Of a stretch of DNA of 64,000 nucleotides, positions 1 through 10,774 are shown piece by piece (within the stretch, counting starts at the first letter, position 1; the number at the start of each line of letters is the position of its first letter). The position numbers and the translations under genes are program-made. The notes beneath the pieces were generated by a model, which saw nothing but the letters and a program-made list of their open reading frames with translations, did no database searches and was not told the origin of the DNA. This DNA is from an uncultured Sphingomonadaceae bacterium (GTDB lineage: Bacteria > Pseudomonadota > Alphaproteobacteria > Sphingomonadales > Sphingomonadaceae), in the NCBI GenBank assembly GCA_913060895.1, contig CAJXSN010000005.1:1-64000 (forward strand). The letters are read 5' to 3'.

Positions 1-55
1 GCAACAACGCGGCCAGACTCTAATCCCAGCTGGGGGAAAGCTGGGGGTCACGTCA
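1..55. mobile_element. possible insertion sequence edge (fragment)
   Basis: The PIN gene on the minus strand ends abruptly at a TGA that is also the first bases of a TGACGTGACCCCC-type sequence running to the window edge. IS3-family elements begin with TG and carry C-rich ends of this sort, so this may be the terminal repeat of an element that lies outside the window. Only one end is visible and no transposase is seen, so the call is tentative. Confidence 0.3.
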
Positions 56-796
56 CCACCAGTCCTCCTTCTGATCGGAGGTAACAAATAAGACACTCGC
101 ATCTTTCTGGACCGAAAAAGCCGAGAGAATTTGTCGCCATAATATGAGGTCACCAAACTTGCTTGCGTATGTCAGTCCGTCATATCGAAAATTTGCGTTG
201 GTCGGATCTTTGTCTTTAATTGCATCTTTGTAGCCGGGTGGAATATCGTTTTCGTAGCGATGATCCCCATCTTTGGTAAGTTCATCTAATTCAGATTGAT
301 TGCTAGGTGGCGGCCCTATATTCTCGCCAATAATTTGGTCAATGCGTTCGCGGATCGCGTCGGGTGTGGAAATGTCGGCCAATGAATCGTGCGTTTTTTC
401 GATGGCTGCCATAAGTGCGTCTTTCGAAGCAGAGAAAGCTTCGATTAAGGGCTTCGTCTCAATTCCCAATCCCCTTTTTTCAATTTCTAAGTTGGTCACA
501 GCCTCTAAGACGGTGTCATGGAGATTTTGAGCTTTTTCTAAAGTCTTTTCAGTTGAAAGCCTCTCGCCTGATATCACTGTCAAGCGTCTGCGCTGAAATT
601 CCAGAGCAACGTGATGCGGAAGCCAAAGCCGATCCTTAAGGAGTTCAAGGAGATCTAAGAATTGATCCCTCGCCGCCGCTGGAAGGCGATATAAATCAAG
701 AAGCACGTTTGTATCAAATACAATGGTCGCGTTCTCCCATAGAGCTTTATAGTCATCTCGTGATGGTGAATAATACTCAGTAAAATGTTCGCGCAT
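53..796 (-). CDS. PIN-like domain protein, 3'-truncated
   Basis: The 247-residue protein carries a PIN-type ribonuclease core: an acidic strand IVFDTNVLLDLYR near residues 26-38, a conserved Glu in HHVALEF, Asp in FGDLILW near 215, and the late FVTSDQKEDWW motif at the very end. This order fits the larger PIN-like (PIN_8/DUF4935) proteins, which normally continue for well over 100 residues after the DWW motif. Here a stop follows immediately, so the C-terminal part is missing. The middle (residues 75-150) is predicted helical. Base composition is more AT-rich than the neighbouring ribosomal genes, suggesting transfer. Such proteins are presumed metal-dependent RNases, sometimes in defence loci. 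Whether the truncated form is active is unknown. Confidence 0.7.
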   Translation of the reverse strand: MREHFTEYYSPSRDDYKALWENATIVFDTNVLLDLYRLPAAARDQFLDLLELLKDRLWLPHHVALEFQRRRLTVISGERLSTEKTLEKAQNLHDTVLEAVTNLEIEKRGLGIETKPLIEAFSASKDALMAAIEKTHDSLADISTPDAIRERIDQIIGENIGPPPSNQSELDELTKDGDHRYENDIPPGYKDAIKDKDPTNANFRYDGLTYASKFGDLILWRQILSAFSVQKDASVLFVTSDQKEDWW

Positions 797-845
797 ATCT
801 TACCTCTCGTTAAGGTCGCTCTGCACTGCTTACGGTGAAATGCAA

Positions 846-880
846 CCCTTGACCCCCCACCAACACCCCCCTAAAGACCC
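846..880 (-). other. potential G-quadruplex tract
   Basis: On the minus strand four runs of at least three G are separated by loops of about 6, 7 and 4 bases (G3-N6-G6-N7-G6-N4-G3), which meets the usual G3+N1-7 rule. It lies just upstream of the PIN gene start at 796, on the same strand, so it could sit in that gene's promoter or 5' leader. Confidence 0.4.
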
Positions 881-1135
881 TCCCATCCGATGCACGCTCC
901 CAAACCGGAGCAACCATCCGGACAGATAGAGCTGAACATTGCCGGTTATGTCCCGGGAGCCTGCTGCCTCGCGCGGTGTGGCTCTTTTCTATTGCAGCGG
1001 TGCCTCCTGTCTCAGGCGCGCATCGTTCGGGGCAGCCGTCAAAGTAACCCGGTGGCCGTGTGGGCTGTCTGGTGGAGTGTTTCAGGCTTGTGCCACAAGG
1101 CAGGATGGACGCGCAGCGCGCGGCATCTTGTCTAG

Positions 1136-1166
1136 CTGGACCCCGGATCAAGTCCGGGGTGACGGT
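1136..1166. repeat. REP-like palindrome
   Basis: The arms ACCCCGGA (1140-1147) and TCCGGGGT (1153-1160) are perfect complements around a 5-base loop. The sequence ACCCCGGATCAAGTCCGGGG followed by TGACG is a dispersed palindrome type common in sphingomonad and other alphaproteobacterial intergenic DNA. It could also act as a terminator-like structure, but no T tract follows. Confidence 0.6.
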
Positions 1167-1241
1167 TAAAGGGCGCAGACCTCAGACACATCATCGGACG
1201 TTCCGCTAGTCGCCATCATCACAACGGTGAAGCGAGAAACT

Positions 1242-1613
1242 ATGCCGACGATCAACCAGCTGGTCCGCAAGGGCCGCGTTCCTCAGGTGACCAAATCCAA
1301 GGTTCCTGCAATGGAAGCAAACCCGCAGAAGCGCGGCGTTTGCACACGCGTCTATACGACCACCCCGAAGAAGCCGAACTCCGCTCTGCGTAAGGTTGCC
1401 AAAGTGCGCCTGACGAACCAGCGCGAAGTCATCACCTACATCCCCGGTGAAGGCCACAACCTGCAGGAGCACAGCGTTGTGCTGATCCGCGGCGGGCGTG
1501 TGCGCGATCTTCCCGGTGTCCGCTACCACGTTCTGCGCGGTGTGCTGGATACGCAGGGGGTCAAGGACCGCAAGCAATCGCGTTCCAAGTATGGTGCGAA
1601 GCGGCCGAAGTAA
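1242..1613 (+). CDS. rpsL: 30S ribosomal protein S12
   Basis: S12 forms part of the decoding centre of the 30S subunit. The start ATG at 1242 gives the conserved [12 protein letters not shown] beginning; an in-frame GTG at 1227 would add five unconserved residues and is rejected. Length is 123 residues, as usual for the family. [12 protein letters not shown] keeps Lys43, the main streptomycin-sensitivity residue. The second decoding-loop motif reads [13 protein letters not shown], so position 88 is Arg where E. coli has Lys. Asp89, the RimO methylthiolation site in E. coli, is present. It heads the str operon; a strong hairpin separates it from rpsG. Confidence 0.98.
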   Translation: MPTINQLVRKGRVPQVTKSKVPAMEANPQKRGVCTRVYTTTPKKPNSALRKVAKVRLTNQREVITYIPGEGHNLQEHSVVLIRGGRVRDLPGVRYHVLRGVLDTQGVKDRKQSRSKYGAKRPK

Positions 1614-1704
1614 GGTTTTGGAGCTTGCCGCAGTCTAAGTGCTGGCGGTGAGGTTTGAGTTTTTGTTGGGTGCGGAAAACGCATCCGCGTTTTCCTCGGT
1701 GCCA

Positions 1705-1776
1705 GCCCGTCTCTCCCTCCCAACCACCCGATCATTCTCCGATACGGTATCGGGTGGTTGGGAGGGGGAGACGGGC
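1705..1776. repeat. 28-bp inverted repeat between rpsL and rpsG
   Basis: Arms at 1705-1732 and 1749-1776 are complementary at 27 of 28 positions with a 16-base loop. The right arm reads ATCGGGTGGTTGGGAGGGGG at its start. The structure would form in both DNA and the rpsL-rpsG mRNA. No T tract follows, so it is not a classical terminator; it may be a processing or stability element or a dispersed palindrome. Confidence 0.75.
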
Positions 1777-1831
1777 CGGTGCCGCAGGACGCTTACGGAT
1801 GTAAGCGGCCACTCCGAAGGAGTTTAGAAAT

Positions 1832-2302
1832 ATGTCACGTCGTCGTCGTCCCGAGAAACGGGAAATCCTGCCTGATCCGAAGTTCAAGGACCTGGTGCTG
1901 TCGAAATTCATGAACAACCTGATGCTGGATGGTAAGAAATCCACCGCTGAAGGCATCGTCTATTCCGCTCTCGATACGGTCGAGACCAAGGCGAAGTCCG
2001 ATCCGGTCCAGATGTTCCATGATGCGCTCAACAACATCAAGCCGCAGGTCGAAGTCCGCAGCCGCCGTGTTGGTGGTGCGACGTATCAGGTGCCTGTGGA
2101 GGTTCGCCCCGAGCGTGCCCAGGCGCTGGCCATTCGCTGGCTGATCTCGTCCGCCCGCGGCCGCCCTGAAACCACGATGGCTGCACGTCTCTCGGCAGAG
2201 CTGATGGATGCTGCCAATAACCGCGGCAATGCAGTGAAGAAGCGTGAAGACGCGCACCGCATGGCCGACGCCAACCGCGCTTTCAGCCATTACCGCTGGT
2301 AG
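1832..2302 (+). CDS. rpsG: 30S ribosomal protein S7
   Basis: S7 nucleates assembly of the 30S head by binding the 3' domain of 16S rRNA and contacts the E-site tRNA. The 156-residue product begins [18 protein letters not shown] and contains the family motif [20 protein letters not shown] and the C-terminal [21 protein letters not shown]. The start is preceded by a good GAAGGAG ribosome binding site. It is the second gene of the str operon. In E. coli S7 is the autogenous repressor of this operon; the large hairpin upstream could be relevant but lies too far from the start for a direct comparison. Confidence 0.98.
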   Translation: MSRRRRPEKREILPDPKFKDLVLSKFMNNLMLDGKKSTAEGIVYSALDTVETKAKSDPVQMFHDALNNIKPQVEVRSRRVGGATYQVPVEVRPERAQALAIRWLISSARGRPETTMAARLSAELMDAANNRGNAVKKREDAHRMADANRAFSHYRW

Positions 2303-2367
2303 TGCGGGCCGCTTGTAGGGCAGGGCGAAAGCTGGTGCTCTTCAAGCTGTCGCAAATGTAACTATAT

Positions 2368-2400
2368 GGGGAGCTGAGCGCCGCAAGGGCGTCGCTCCCC
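2368..2400. repeat. hairpin in the rpsG-fusA spacer
   Basis: GGGGAGC at 2368-2374 pairs with GCTCCCC at 2394-2400, with an inner CGCC/GGCG helix. There is no T run after it, so it is more likely an mRNA processing or stability structure than a terminator. Confidence 0.45.
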
Positions 2401-2423
2401 AATCGACCCGAGGACTTAAGATT

Positions 2424-4556
<2,133 letters not shown>

Positions 4557-4575
4557 GCGAGGCAAGACAGCTAGT

Positions 4576-4602
4576 GGCGGCGCCTGAAATTCGGGAGCCG
4601 CC
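4576..4602. repeat. hairpin in the fusA-tuf spacer
   Basis: GGCGGC (4576-4581) pairs with GCCGCC (4597-4602) across a 15-base loop, with no T tract. It is probably an mRNA structure between cistrons rather than a terminator. Confidence 0.4.
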
Positions 4603-4646
4603 CATTCTCCCGCAAAACACTATTTCAAGACAAAGGTATTGAGAAA

Positions 4647-5822
4647 ATGGCGAAGGAAAAATTCGAGCGGAACAAGCCGCATTGCAACGTTGGTACCATC
4701 GGTCACGTTGACCACGGCAAGACCACGCTGACCGCCGCTATCACGAAAGTGATGGGCTCGGCCGTGGATTTCGCGAACATCGATAAGGCTCCTGAAGAGC
4801 GCGAGCGTGGTATTACTATTTCCACCGCTCACGTCGAGTACGAGACGGATGCCCGTCACTACGCACACGTCGATTGCCCGGGCCACGCCGATTATGTGAA
4901 GAACATGATCACCGGTGCTGCCCAGATGGATGGCGCTATTCTCGTGGTGAATGCTGCCGACGGCCCGATGCCTCAGACGCGTGAGCACATCCTGCTTGCC
5001 CGCCAGGTTGGTGTTCCTCAGCTGGTCGTATACCTCAACAAGGTTGACCAGGTTGATGACGAAGAGCTGCTCGAGCTGGTTGAACTGGAAGTTCGTGAAC
5101 TTCTGAGCGACTACGACTTCGACGGTGACAACATTCCTATTATCAAGGGTTCGGCTTTGGCCGCTCTTGAAGGCCGCGATGAAGAAATCGGCGAGAAGTC
5201 CATCCGTGAGCTGATGGATGCTGTCGACAGCTATATTCCTCAGCCAGAGCGTCCGGTTGATCAGGCATTCCTGATGCCGATCGAAGACGTGTTTTCGATT
5301 TCCGGTCGTGGTACGGTTGTTACCGGTCGCGTCGAAACCGGCGTTGTGAACGTTGGCGACGAAGTCGAAATCGTTGGCATCAAGGATACCGGGAAAACGA
5401 CAGTGACCGGCGTGGAAATGTTCCGCAAACTGCTTGATCGCGGTGAAGCTGGCGACAACATCGGCGCTCTGGTTCGCGGCGTTGGCCGTGAAGACGTTGA
5501 GCGTGGCCAGGTTCTTGCTAAGCCCGGTTCGGTTAACCCGCACACGGAATTCAGCGCAGAGGTCTACGTTCTGTCGAAAGACGAAGGCGGCCGTCACACG
5601 CCATTCTTCGCCAACTACCGTCCGCAGTTCTACTTCCGTACTACGGACGTCACCGGTGAAGTGATCCTTCCCGAGGGCACCGAAATGGTGATGCCGGGCG
5701 ACAACGTGACCATCAAGGTCAAGCTGATCGCCCCGATTGCTATGGATGAAGGTCTTCGTTTTGCTATTCGTGAAGGTGGCCGGACTGTTGGCTCGGGTGT
5801 TGTTGCAGACATCACCGCGTAA
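4647..5822 (+). CDS. tuf: translation elongation factor Tu
   Basis: EF-Tu carries aminoacyl-tRNA to the ribosomal A site. The product of 391 residues has [14 protein letters not shown] (P-loop), [14 protein letters not shown] (switch I), [12 protein letters not shown] (switch II), NKVDQVDD and GSALAALEG, followed by the two beta-barrel domains ending [15 protein letters not shown]. It is last in the str operon and is followed at once by a rho-independent terminator. Only one tuf copy is visible here; many proteobacteria have a second elsewhere. Confidence 0.98.
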   Translation: MAKEKFERNKPHCNVGTIGHVDHGKTTLTAAITKVMGSAVDFANIDKAPEERERGITISTAHVEYETDARHYAHVDCPGHADYVKNMITGAAQMDGAILVVNAADGPMPQTREHILLARQVGVPQLVVYLNKVDQVDDEELLELVELEVRELLSDYDFDGDNIPIIKGSALAALEGRDEEIGEKSIRELMDAVDSYIPQPERPVDQAFLMPIEDVFSISGRGTVVTGRVETGVVNVGDEVEIVGIKDTGKTTVTGVEMFRKLLDRGEAGDNIGALVRGVGREDVERGQVLAKPGSVNPHTEFSAEVYVLSKDEGGRHTPFFANYRPQFYFRTTDVTGEVILPEGTEMVMPGDNVTIKVKLIAPIAMDEGLRFAIREGGRTVGSGVVADITA

Positions 5823-5852
5823 TTCTGGGCGCCATAGGCGCAACGATTAAAT

Positions 5853-5890
5853 CGGGCCCGTTTCTCCTTTTCGAGATTCGGGCCCTTTTT
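5853..5890 (+). terminator. rho-independent terminator after tuf
   Basis: Two GGGCCC blocks (5854-5859 and 5880-5885) pair, with flanking bases extending the helix, and TTTTT follows directly at 5886-5890. This ends the str operon and isolates it from the S10 operon promoter downstream. Confidence 0.75.
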
Positions 5891-5966
5891 ATATATACTG
5901 GCTTTACCCTCAAAAGCCGGTTGGCGGTGCGGGGTGCAGGCGAAGAGAATTCCCGGAGATCGGGGG

Positions 5967-5995
5967 TTGCCAGAATCTGTGCATCTCCGTATACG
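5967..5995 (+). promoter_or_regulatory. candidate sigma70-type promoter of the S10 operon
   Basis: TTGCCA (5967-5972) and TATACG (5990-5995) are separated by exactly 17 bases and match the E. coli consensus hexamers at 5 and 4 positions. The predicted start near 6002 would give a leader of about 140 bases before rpsJ. It lies just downstream of the tuf terminator, where the S10 promoter is expected. Confidence 0.5.
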
Positions 5996-6041
5996 CGCTC
6001 CATACAGAGCGGGATTCGTCCTGTTTGACTGACATTTCTTC

Positions 6042-6094
6042 AAGGCCGCCCGTTCCGGGGAACCGGGAAAAGCGGGGCGGGCCTTTCTTTTTTT
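6042..6094 (+). promoter_or_regulatory. terminator-like hairpin (possible attenuator) in the rpsJ leader
   Basis: AAGGCCGCCC near 6043-6051 pairs with GGGGCGGGCCTT (6073-6085) with one bulge, a small GTTCC/GGAAC helix sits in the loop, and TCTTTTTTT follows. The structure lies between the candidate promoter and rpsJ, so it would terminate the operon's own leader. In E. coli the S10 leader is attenuated by L4; the arrangement suggests comparable control here, but that is inference. Confidence 0.55.
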
Positions 6095-6141
6095 GGCGGG
6101 TAAGAAATTGCTCGCTTGGCTCTTTCGCATCGGTGTAGGTA

Positions 6142-6453
6142 ATGGAAGCTCAGAATATTCGTATTCGCCTCAAGGCGTTTGACCATCGCGTTCTCGACCA
6201 GGCGACTGGCGAGATTGCGGAGACGGCGCGCCGTACAGGCGCACTTATTCGTGGCCCCATTCCCATGCCTACGCGTATTGAGAAGTTCACCGTGAACCGC
6301 GGCCCGCATATCGACAAAAAGTCGCGCGAGCAGTTTGAGGTGCGCACATACAAGCGGCTGCTCGACATTGTACAGCCCAATGCCCAGACGGTCGATGCGC
6401 TGATGAAGCTCGATCTGGCCGCTGGTGTAAACGTTGAAATCAAGCTTGCTTGA
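6142..6453 (+). CDS. rpsJ: 30S ribosomal protein S10
   Basis: S10 sits in the 30S head and, with NusB, also joins transcription antitermination complexes. The 103-residue length equals E. coli S10. Motifs include [14 protein letters not shown] at residues 6-19, [19 protein letters not shown] in the middle and [16 protein letters not shown] near residue 65. It heads the S10 operon; 261 bases separate it from rplC, unusually far for this operon. Confidence 0.98.
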   Translation: MEAQNIRIRLKAFDHRVLDQATGEIAETARRTGALIRGPIPMPTRIEKFTVNRGPHIDKKSREQFEVRTYKRLLDIVQPNAQTVDALMKLDLAAGVNVEIKLA

Positions 6454-6714
6454 TTTTGACGCAGTCGATGGTCTCGACTTAAAACTGACCACAGGTTAAA
6501 GGGGCGCTCGATAGCCCCGTCATCCCGCAGGGGTGGCAAGACATCGGGATACCGCCGGATTGGCCTTTGGGCCTACGCCGGGTCAGCGTCCTCCGTCTCG
6601 CTCTCAAGGCCTTCGGGCTGCGATTGCACTCAGCCCGGACGGGGCGACGTAACGAAACCAGGGTTGGCAAGCACCTCGAATGGTCGGGGTGCCTCTGTTG
6701 AGGAGTTTGTTACG
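6454..6714. other. structured spacer between rpsJ and rplC
   Basis: No gene is visible. The spacer contains several short palindromes, including CCCCGTCATCCCGCAGGGG (around 6514-6534) and a GCACCTCG / CGGGGTGC hairpin (6671-6692) shortly before the rplC ribosome binding site. The latter could affect rplC translation. Confidence 0.4.
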
Positions 6715-7593
6715 ATGCGCACAGGCGTTATCGCAAAGAAAGTCGGGATGACCCGCCTCTTCCAGGAGGATGGACGGCACGTGCCCGTAACCGTTCTTGC
6801 ATTGGAAGATTGTCAGGTTACCGCACACCGCACTGCCGAACGCGACGGCTATTCCGCACTGCAGGTCGGTTCGGGTGAAGCGAAATCGAAAAATGTAGCC
6901 AAGCCGCAGCGTGAAGCATTCGGCAAGGCTGAGGTTGGCCTGAAGATGAAGGTCGCCGAATTCCGTCTTGATAGCGACGAGGGCTTACTGCCTGTCGGCG
7001 CGCGGATCAGTGCGGATCACTTCATTGCCGGTCAGATGGTCGATGTAACGGGCCATACTCAGGGCAAGGGCTTTGCTGGTGCCATGAAGCGTTGGGGTTT
7101 CGGCGGCCTTCGTGCAACGCACGGTGTGTCGATCTCTCACCGTTCGCACGGTTCGACAGGTAACCGTCAGGATCCGGGCCGTGTTTTCAAGGGTAAGAAG
7201 ATGGCCGGCCATATGGGCGACCGTCAGCGTACCCAGCAGAACCTAGAAATCGTTCGCACAGATGCTGAGCGTGGTTTGCTGTTTGTACGTGGCTCGGTTC
7301 CGGGTTCGAAAAACAGCTGGATGCTGGTCCGGGACTCTGTGAAAATCAAGAACGCAGACCTGCCGTTTCCCGGTGTGATGTATCGAAATCAGGATGAGTT
7401 CGCTTCGGAAGAAGCCCAGCCCGGTCTGATCGAGAGCGCAGCCGAACAAGAAGTTGGCACTCAGGTCGATGCTGAGCAGCAGGCAAAGCTGCTGGCCGAG
7501 CAAGAGGCTGGTGCCGAGAGCGCCGTTACTAAACAGAATGCCGAGGACGCGCCGAATAACGACGTGCCCGAAGCCGATAGCAAGGAGTCCTGA
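6715..7593 (+). CDS. rplC: 50S ribosomal protein L3, with C-terminal extension
   Basis: L3 initiates 50S assembly and reaches toward the peptidyl transferase centre. The start chosen is ATG 6715 ([20 protein letters not shown]) because the upstream in-frame residues match nothing in the family and a GAGGAG site precedes this ATG. The core includes the finger loop [20 protein letters not shown] with the Gln that PrmB methylates in E. coli. At 292 residues it is about 80 longer than E. coli L3. The extra C-terminal tail from about residue 225 is rich in Glu, Ala and Gln ([20 protein letters not shown] and beyond), likely disordered. rplD begins 2 bases after its stop. Confidence 0.97.
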   Translation: MRTGVIAKKVGMTRLFQEDGRHVPVTVLALEDCQVTAHRTAERDGYSALQVGSGEAKSKNVAKPQREAFGKAEVGLKMKVAEFRLDSDEGLLPVGARISADHFIAGQMVDVTGHTQGKGFAGAMKRWGFGGLRATHGVSISHRSHGSTGNRQDPGRVFKGKKMAGHMGDRQRTQQNLEIVRTDAERGLLFVRGSVPGSKNSWMLVRDSVKIKNADLPFPGVMYRNQDEFASEEAQPGLIESAAEQEVGTQVDAEQQAKLLAEQEAGAESAVTKQNAEDAPNNDVPEADSKES

Positions 7594-7595
7594 TC

Positions 7596-8231
7596 GTGAA
7601 GGTCAAGGTTCAGAAACTAGACGGCACCAAAGTCTCGGGCGCTTCCGGCGACATCGAATTGAACGATGCTGTCTTTGGCGTCGAGCCGCGTGCTGATATC
7701 CTGCACCGGGTCGTGACCTGGCAGCTTGAGAACCGCCGTGGAACGGCCCGCCCGACGCGTGAGCGCGCCGACGTGGCTCGCACCGGCGCCAAATTCGGGC
7801 CGCAAAAGGGTAGCGGCCGCGCCCGTCACGGTGACCGCGCCGCGCCGATCTTTATCGGTGGTGGTAAGGCTCACGGTGCGCGCAAGCGTGATTTCAATCA
7901 GCAGCTGAACAAAAAAGTTCGCGCTCTTGGTTTGAAAATGGCGTTGTCGAGCAAGGCAAAGGATGGCCTCGTGGTCGTCGATAGCCTCGAGGTGAAGGAC
8001 GCGAAGACGCAGGCTCTCTTGGGTCAGTTCCAGAAAGCGGGCCTTGGTGGCAAGGTCCTGTTTATTGACGGTGCAAGCGTCGACGATGGTTTCTCAAAGG
8101 CCGCAGGCAACTTGCCGGGCATCAATGTGATGCCAGCGATGGGTGCCAACGTCTATGATATCCTGAAGCATGACACGCTGGTCCTCACCAAGGATGCGGT
8201 CGAGAAGCTGGAGGCACGGTTCAATGGCTAA
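7596..8231 (+). CDS. rplD: 50S ribosomal protein L4
   Basis: L4 lines the peptide exit tunnel and in E. coli is the autogenous regulator of the S10 operon. It starts at GTG 7596, immediately after the rplC stop and a GGAG site inside rplC. The 211-residue product contains the tunnel loop [20 protein letters not shown] and [20 protein letters not shown], and the C-terminal [20 protein letters not shown]. Its stop overlaps the rplW start by 8 bases, implying translational coupling. Confidence 0.97.
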   Translation: MKVKVQKLDGTKVSGASGDIELNDAVFGVEPRADILHRVVTWQLENRRGTARPTRERADVARTGAKFGPQKGSGRARHGDRAAPIFIGGGKAHGARKRDFNQQLNKKVRALGLKMALSSKAKDGLVVVDSLEVKDAKTQALLGQFQKAGLGGKVLFIDGASVDDGFSKAAGNLPGINVMPAMGANVYDILKHDTLVLTKDAVEKLEARFNG

Positions 8232-8532
8232 AGGTCAGGAAGCGAAAGCCAATCACTACGACGTAGTGGTTGCCCCGCACATTACCGAAAAATCGACGCT
8301 GCTGTCCGAGCACAATGGCGTTGTGTTCAAGGTGGCTGGCGACGCGACGAAGCCCCAGATCAAAGAGGCTGTCGAAGCTCTCTTTGGTGTGAAGGTTACG
8401 AACGTGAACACGCTCGTCCAAAAGGGCAAGACGAAGCGCTGGAAGGGTCGTCCCTACAAGCGCACCGATATGAAAAAAGCGGTTGTCACTCTGGCTGAAG
8501 GTGACTCCATCGACGTCACCAGCGGCGTCTGA
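8224..8532 (+). CDS. rplW: 50S ribosomal protein L23
   Basis: L23 lies at the tunnel exit and is the docking site for trigger factor and SRP. I chose ATG 8224 ([18 protein letters not shown]), which overlaps the end of rplD by 8 bases; a longer frame from 8170 is only rplD in another frame. The 102-residue product has [19 protein letters not shown], the [15 protein letters not shown] motif and [20 protein letters not shown], all typical of the family, with normal length. Confidence 0.97.
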   Translation: MAKGQEAKANHYDVVVAPHITEKSTLLSEHNGVVFKVAGDATKPQIKEAVEALFGVKVTNVNTLVQKGKTKRWKGRPYKRTDMKKAVVTLAEGDSIDVTSGV

Positions 8533-8554
8533 GGCCAAGGGACAGGAACGAAAC

Positions 8555-9391
8555 ATGGCACTCAAAAATTATAAACCGACAAGCCCCGCCCGCCGCGGTC
8601 TTATCCTTGTCGACAAGTCCGGCCTGTTCAAAGGCAAGCCGGTTAAGTCGCTCACGGAAGGCAAGCGCAAGACGGGCGGTCGTAACAACAAAGGTCACGT
8701 GACATCACGCGGCATTGGTGGCGGCCACAAGCAGAAATATCGTTTCATCGACTTCAAGCGTCGCAAGTGGGATGTGGAAGGCACCGTGGAGCGGATCGAA
8801 TACGATCCCAACCGCACGGCTTTTATCGCACTGGTGAAATACGAAGACGGCGAAGTGAACTACATCTTGGCGCCTCAGCGTCTCGATGTTGGTGACAAGG
8901 TTGTCGCTGGCGAGAAGGTCGATACGAAGCCGGGCAATGCCATGCTTTTGGGCCAGATGCCTGTCGGCACAATCTGTCATAATGTGGAGATGAAGCCTGG
9001 CAAGGGCGGGCAGATTGCCCGTTCCGCTGGCGCCTATGTCCAGCTGGTCGGCCGTGACCGCGGTATGGTTATCGTCCGTCTTAACTCGGGTGAGCAGCGT
9101 TACCTGCGGGCCGATTGCATGGGTACGGTTGGCGCGGTTTCGAACCCCGACAACCAGAACCAGAACTTCGGCAAGGCCGGTCGTACACGCTGGAAGGGTC
9201 GCAAGCCCCTTACTCGCGGTGTTGCCAAGAACCCGGTCGATCACCCTCATGGTGGTGGTGAAGGCCGGACATCGGGTGGTCGCCACCCGGTTACGCCGTG
9301 GGGCAAGCCCACAAAGGGTGCTCGCACCCGCAAGAACAAGCAGACGGACAAGTTCATTATCCGTTCGCGCCACGCCAAGAAGAAGAGGTAA
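8555..9391 (+). CDS. rplB: 50S ribosomal protein L2
   Basis: L2 helps join the subunits and supports the peptidyl transferase region. The start ATG 8555 ([15 protein letters not shown]) follows an AGGAACG site 22 bases after the rplW stop. The product is 278 residues, close to E. coli (273). Diagnostic motifs are [20 protein letters not shown] near residue 45 and [20 protein letters not shown] near 230, which contains the conserved His important for peptidyl transfer. The C-terminus ends in a basic RHAKKKR tail. Confidence 0.98.
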   Translation: MALKNYKPTSPARRGLILVDKSGLFKGKPVKSLTEGKRKTGGRNNKGHVTSRGIGGGHKQKYRFIDFKRRKWDVEGTVERIEYDPNRTAFIALVKYEDGEVNYILAPQRLDVGDKVVAGEKVDTKPGNAMLLGQMPVGTICHNVEMKPGKGGQIARSAGAYVQLVGRDRGMVIVRLNSGEQRYLRADCMGTVGAVSNPDNQNQNFGKAGRTRWKGRKPLTRGVAKNPVDHPHGGGEGRTSGGRHPVTPWGKPTKGARTRKNKQTDKFIIRSRHAKKKR

Positions 9392-9397
9392 CCGGAC

Positions 9398-9673
9398 ATG
9401 GCTCGTTCCATCTGGAAAGGTCCGTTCGTCGAGCTCAGCCTTCTGAAGAAGGCGGAGGACGCACAGGATGCAAATAGCAGCAAGCCGATCAAAACCTGGT
9501 CGCGCCGCAGTACAATCCTGCCGCAATTCGTCGGTCTGACATTCAATGTCTATAACGGCATGAAATTCATCCCTGTCTCCGTTTCGGAAGATATGGTGGG
9601 TCACAAGCTCGGCGAATTTTCGCCCACGCGCAGCTTCCCCGGTCACGCTTCTGACAAGAAGGGCAAGCGATAA
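9398..9673 (+). CDS. rpsS: 30S ribosomal protein S19
   Basis: S19 binds the 30S head next to S13. The 91-residue product begins [18 protein letters not shown] and contains [39 protein letters not shown] and the basic end [10 protein letters not shown]. Its TAA overlaps the rplV ATG by one base. Confidence 0.98.
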   Translation: MARSIWKGPFVELSLLKKAEDAQDANSSKPIKTWSRRSTILPQFVGLTFNVYNGMKFIPVSVSEDMVGHKLGEFSPTRSFPGHASDKKGKR

Positions 9674-10050
9674 TGGGTAAGGCAAAATCTCCCCGCCGCG
9701 TTGGCGAGAATGAGGCGCTGGCCGTCGGCACCACAATCCGTGGTTCGGCCCAGAAGCTCAATCTCGTTGCTGAACTGATCCGCGGTAAAAAGGTTGAGGA
9801 AGCTCTCAACATTCTGGCGTTTTCGAAGAAGGCGATGGCGCGGGACGCGACCAAAGTTCTAGCATCGGCAGTCGCCAATGCGGAAAACAACCACGATCTC
9901 GATGTCGATGCTCTCGTCGTGCACGAGGCCAGCGTTGGCAAGGCGATCACCATGAAGCGGTTTCATACCCGCGGCCGTGGCAAGAGCACACGCATCCTGA
10001 AGCCGTTTAGCCGGCTGCGGATTGTCGTGCGCGAGATGGAAGAGGCGTAA
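9673..10050 (+). CDS. rplV: 50S ribosomal protein L22
   Basis: L22 contacts all domains of 23S rRNA and its beta-hairpin lines the exit tunnel, the site of macrolide-resistance changes. The product is 125 residues (E. coli 110), with the extra length at the N-terminus. Motifs: [20 protein letters not shown] near residue 32 and the hairpin [20 protein letters not shown]. It is coupled to rpsS by a TAATG junction, and rpsC follows one base after its stop. Confidence 0.97.
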   Translation: MGKAKSPRRVGENEALAVGTTIRGSAQKLNLVAELIRGKKVEEALNILAFSKKAMARDATKVLASAVANAENNHDLDVDALVVHEASVGKAITMKRFHTRGRGKSTRILKPFSRLRIVVREMEEA

Positions 10051-10051
10051 G

Positions 10052-10747
10052 ATGGGTCAGAAGAGCAATCCGATCGGTCTGCGCCTGCAGATCAACCGCA
10101 CTTGGGACAGTCGCTGGTACGCCGAAGGGCGTGACTATGCGCAGCTGCTCAAGGAAGACATCGAGATCCGTAAGCACATCATGAAGTCGTTGCCTCAGGC
10201 TGCGATTTCCAAGGTGGTAATCGAGCGCCCAGCCAAGCTGTGCCGCGTTTCGATCTATGCTGCGCGTCCCGGCGTTATCATCGGCAAGAAGGGAGCAGAC
10301 ATTGAAAAGCTGCGTTCCAAGCTTGCCACGATGACAGACAGCGAAGTGAAGCTGAATATTGTCGAAATCCGCAAGCCGGAAGTCGATGCGAAGCTGGTGG
10401 CTCAGGGCATCGCGGATCAGCTGATCCGCCGGATCGCCTTCCGCCGTGCGATGAAGCGCGCTATGCAATCGGCCATGCGTCTGGGTGCCGAAGGCATTAA
10501 GATTGTGTGCGGCGGCCGCCTTGGCGGTGCTGAAATTGCCCGTGTCGAGCAGTACCGTGAAGGCCGCGTGCCTTTGCATACGCTGCGTGCGAACATCGAT
10601 TACGCTGAATGCGAAGCGCTGACTGCTTACGGCATCATCGGCATCAAGGTTTGGGTCTTCAAGGGTGAAATCCTCGGCCATGATCCGACCGCGCAGGACC
10701 GTCTGATGATGGAATCGCAGACCTCTGGTGTGCGTCCGGCCCGCTAG
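10052..10747 (+). CDS. rpsC: 30S ribosomal protein S3
   Basis: S3 forms part of the mRNA entry channel and has helicase-related function in the 30S head. ATG 10052 gives the standard [20 protein letters not shown] start; the longer frame from 10022 lies in rplV and is not conserved. The 231-residue protein contains the KH domain motif [20 protein letters not shown] around residue 70 and [20 protein letters not shown] near 155. Confidence 0.98.
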   Translation: MGQKSNPIGLRLQINRTWDSRWYAEGRDYAQLLKEDIEIRKHIMKSLPQAAISKVVIERPAKLCRVSIYAARPGVIIGKKGADIEKLRSKLATMTDSEVKLNIVEIRKPEVDAKLVAQGIADQLIRRIAFRRAMKRAMQSAMRLGAEGIKIVCGGRLGGAEIARVEQYREGRVPLHTLRANIDYAECEALTAYGIIGIKVWVFKGEILGHDPTAQDRLMMESQTSGVRPAR

Positions 10748-10774
10748 GGCTTCGGCAAGATATAGAGACAAGCT

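Larger units (their letters stand above)
797..1241. other. gene-free spacer before rpsL
   Basis: No convincing gene is visible here. Reading frames on both strands are open only because of base composition and show no family signature. The stretch contains a G-quadruplex-capable run on the minus strand (846-880) and a palindromic repeat (1136-1166). The rpsL promoter should lie here but I could not pick a convincing -35/-10 pair. Confidence 0.5.

Noticed and set aside
810-1151. 113-residue frame before rpsL
   Set aside because: It runs through the G-rich tract and REP palindrome, lacks a ribosome binding site and resembles no family.
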